Source: Gossypium raimondii | Taxonomy: Eukaryota; Streptophyta; Magnoliopsida; Malvales; Malvaceae | Assembly: GCF_025698545.1 (NCBI RefSeq) | Contig: NC_068570.1 | Coordinates: 2,852,001 to 2,916,000, forward strand | Direction: 5' to 3' | DNA length: 64,000 nt | Shown here: in pieces, positions 61,725 to 64,000 of the stretch | Numbering within the stretch: position 1 is the first letter of the stretch | Layout: every line of letters begins with the position of its first letter | The notes under the pieces: generated by a model | Databases searched by the model: none | The model's input: only the letters and a program-made list of their open reading frames with translations | What the model was told of the DNA's origin: nothing | Position numbers and translations under genes: made by a program

Positions 61725-62045
61725 GATAATCAGCTACATTAAGTAATGGCCCTTAAACCACGTGATTGAAGGGCGTACAAAGCTGCCTTCCTCATCTGGT
61801 TAATCCTTGGATACCTGTCATTTTGTCCTACACACGTCCAGTCACCCTTGTACATTTGTCCCGTTATTAAACCACTATCCCATGCTATAACCATGACATA
61901 TCTCACATATTCATCCTTATCATTTCCCTTGTTTAATGCCCTTTGACCTCACTCAAGGAAGTAACTGACATGCCTGTTATATAAGGGAACTTGCACACGG
62001 ATTTCACTAGACAAAAAACAATGGGGTTTTGGAAATGGATAGAGT
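61725..62045 (+). promoter_or_regulatory. Promoter-like stretch without an obvious gene
   Basis: A less AT-rich stretch lies between two MITEs. It has a G-box palindrome CACGTG (61759-61764), TACACACGTCCAG (61830-61842), and TATATAA at 61978-61984 followed by GGGAACTTGCACACGG. The first downstream ATG (62021, MGFWKWIE) stops after 8 codons, so no protein gene follows. It could drive a non-coding RNA or be the leftover promoter of a lost gene. Confidence 0.4.
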
Positions 62046-62184
62046 AAAAGAGAAACATTTATAAGCACACAAAAAGGAACAATGCCCCTGGAATTCGATG
62101 CGAGTACAATTTATATATATACACAGTCTCAAAAGATAAAATATAATTATCGGTTCTTAAGATTCGCTCGCTTAAACTTAATGG

Positions 62185-62565
62185 GAAGTTTTGTAAGAAG
62201 TATCATAGAATAAGAGTTAGATTGCATTTTAACTCTTTTACTCAAAAAATAGACAAATTAAATCATTTATGTTTAGATTAAAAAGCAAATTGATCATTTT
62301 TGTTATAAATTTCATCCATTTTTCTGGTTAAAAACCGATATAGTTTATGAAATAACTATACAATTACATATAGCATGCCACGTATATCTCAAGTTGACAT
62401 ACATGAACTAGTTTTTAATGGTATAAATGAATAGTTTTTTTAACAAAATGATCAATTTACTCTTTGATCTAACAAACATGGACTAATTTGCCATTTTCTT
62501 TAGTAGATGGGGTAATGCAATCTGACCCTTAGTAGAAGGGCATCCATGATGCTTCTATCAATAAT
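62185..62565. mobile_element. MITE, family copy 3 of 3
   Basis: AAGAAGTATCATAGAATAAGAG left and, inverted, AAGGGCATCCATGATGCTTC right; inner ATTGATCATTTTTGTTATAAAT and TTTACTCTTTGATCTAACAAAC. Same core (ATGCCACGTATATCTCAAG). Closely spaced with copy 2. Confidence 0.65.
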
Positions 62566-62679
62566 CATGATACTGATTGCGGATGTAATAAACATGAACA
62601 TGATGCAAAACATGGTATGTATAAATTTCACTAAATTTATCAAGTATCTTAACATCACAAAGTTGCAATTCCGATCATT

Positions 62680-62860
62680 ACAAATTCGTTTGTTTCACTG
62701 AAAATGATTTCTGGAAAATGGCTTACTTTTCTAGAAAAGTTAATATTTTTTTTTGTGTTTGGATGAATCTGTGTAAAATATTTTCTATTATTTGGCGATT
62801 TCATAAAAATATTTCATAAAAATTGTTTTCAATGAAACAAACATACATTTGAGATTTATG
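62680..62860. mobile_element. Short MITE
   Basis: Inverted arms TTCGTTTGTTTCACTGAAAATGATTT and AATTGTTTTCAATGAAACAAACATAC, about 160 bases. Related GGAAAA/TTTTAC-rich text continues at 63540-63720, possibly part of the same family. Confidence 0.6.
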
Positions 62861-63529
62861 ATGAAGAGTTTAAATGAAGTAGCGAATTGATTAAAAAGTG
62901 ATGTTAATGTGAAATTATAGTAAACAAGAGAATTAAATTGTAAATTTTATGAAATTTATAATTGAAACAAGAGAATTGATATGCATGAAAAATTGTTATG
63001 TGAAATAAGATATTATAATGAATTATTTGATTAAAGTGCTTATATGGTGAAAAATAAATTACACGATAATAGGGACTAAATTGAAAATTGTACAAAATTT
63101 AAGTATGGAACAATTTAATATGTGAATAAGGAAATTATGATAAAATTTTAATGAATGTGATATGAGATGATGAAATATGCAAAAGTGTTGTAAAAGTGAA
63201 ATTGTAAAAAATATGAATTTTTATTATTATAATGACTAAATTGTTAAACTTGAAAAAAATATGTGAATGAAATAATAGAAGTGAAATACATAGAAATTTA
63301 ATATGTAAAACAAGATATTGAGATAAATTATGTGATTAAAGTGTAACAAGAAAGAAAATTGATTTAATATGATTAATTAGTGAATATTGAACTTTTATGA
63401 CAAAAAGGGATTAAATTGAAAATTTATGAAAGTTTATAAGAAAATATTTGATAAGTGAAGAATGTAGTAGAGAATGTAACATTCCGGTGCTTTGACTTGA
63501 TGTTCGAGTTGGGTATGGAAGGTGTTACA
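62861..63529 (+). mobile_element. Right end of gypsy-type LTR, left end not found
   Basis: Ends at 63529 with TATGGAAGGTGTTACA after TGTAACATTCCGGTGCTTTG and GATGTTCGAGTTGGG. This is the reverse-strand counterpart of the terminus at 14747. Upstream is a diverged ~300-base tandem duplication (TATGTGAAATAAGATATTAT at 62998; TATGTAAAACAAGATATTGA at 63302). The left boundary was not seen, so the start here is only where LTR-like text becomes visible. Confidence 0.55.
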
Positions 63530-64000
63530 GTGAACAAAGCCTTATCAATTTGAAAAATGTCTTACGAAAAAAATTTTGATAAGACATTTTACAGGAATAA
63601 TGGGGTAATTTTACGTTAACCGGAAAACCTTTTACGTTGAACATCCTATTTTACATGAAATAAATATCAGAAAAAAATAAAAATATTTTCCGTAAAAGTT
63701 TTTACAAGCGTAAAATGTGATGAAATGCCACACAAGTAACGAAATAATCCACAAACAAACCTTTGAAGAAAGGTACTAATATTAACATTATATTAAGCAA
63801 AGAAAACATAATTACCACATTAGCTGCAAGCTAAAACATAACAGGGCAAACATGAAAATCGAAAAGCATATATAAGCTTAAAGAAGGATATAACAAATGT
63901 TCATGACAGGTACGAAAGTTCGATTCTAGAGTAAAAGGATGGTACAAAAATAGAATTCCAACAGGCTACATGGCTATGTACCAAAATTGCACTAGGATAT
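63530..64000. other. Right-edge stretch, no gene seen
   Basis: 63540-63720 carries inverted bits such as TTTTACGTTAACCGGAAAACC and TTTTCCGTAAAAG, likely a decayed MITE; the rest (to 64000) has no feature I recognise. Confidence 0.4.

Overview
This is a plant nuclear window, most likely cotton (Gossypium) or a close Malvaceae relative. It is AT-rich, has intron-split genes with GT-AG borders, and is full of nested transposable elements. The cotton guess rests on recalled LTR types (TGTAACACCCC/GGGGTGTTACA ends, CACGGCC/CGTGT-rich tracts) and on gene families. It was not tested by a search.

Layout. 1-24 kb is a retrotransposon graveyard. It holds a cut-off LTR at the left edge and four solo LTRs with intact 5-bp target duplications (4514-7063, 10474-13254, 17525-19912, 20174-22914). 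It also holds a truncated LTR, a dead Copia gag on the minus strand that one solo LTR splits, two copies of an older repeat each split by another solo LTR, and a decayed nuclear copy of the plastid atpB 5' end. 24.1-41.5 kb is a large inverted repeat: two copies of a nine-exon phosphoglycerate-mutase-like gene lie head to head (24201-25752 minus, 39415-41493 plus). The spacer between the arms is filled with elements: a hAT-like MITE split by a 6-kb internally deleted Athila-like retrotransposon, then several more MITEs. 41.6-50 kb holds more TIR elements, including a 1.4-kb Pack-MULE-like element with a 9-bp target duplication and an apparent captured gene fragment.

50.4-57 kb is the gene-rich island. 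CIPK8-like kinase (14 exons, plus) converges on a two-exon PLS-class pentatricopeptide protein with E and DYW-like C-terminal regions (minus). A small serine-rich-start protein gene (59441-59737, minus) follows. The last 4 kb holds more MITEs, an isolated promoter-like stretch and the end of another LTR.

How the genes relate: nothing suggests one pathway. CIPK8 would act in CBL-calcium signalling, the PPR protein in organelle RNA processing or editing, and the two PGM-like genes are paralogues from a segmental inverted duplication. No rRNA, tRNA gene or CRISPR array was seen. The least expected signals are repeated tRNA-like (A-box/B-box-like) modules inside one LTR family, the Pack-MULE with a spliceable captured fragment, and the thrice-deleted Athila derivative.
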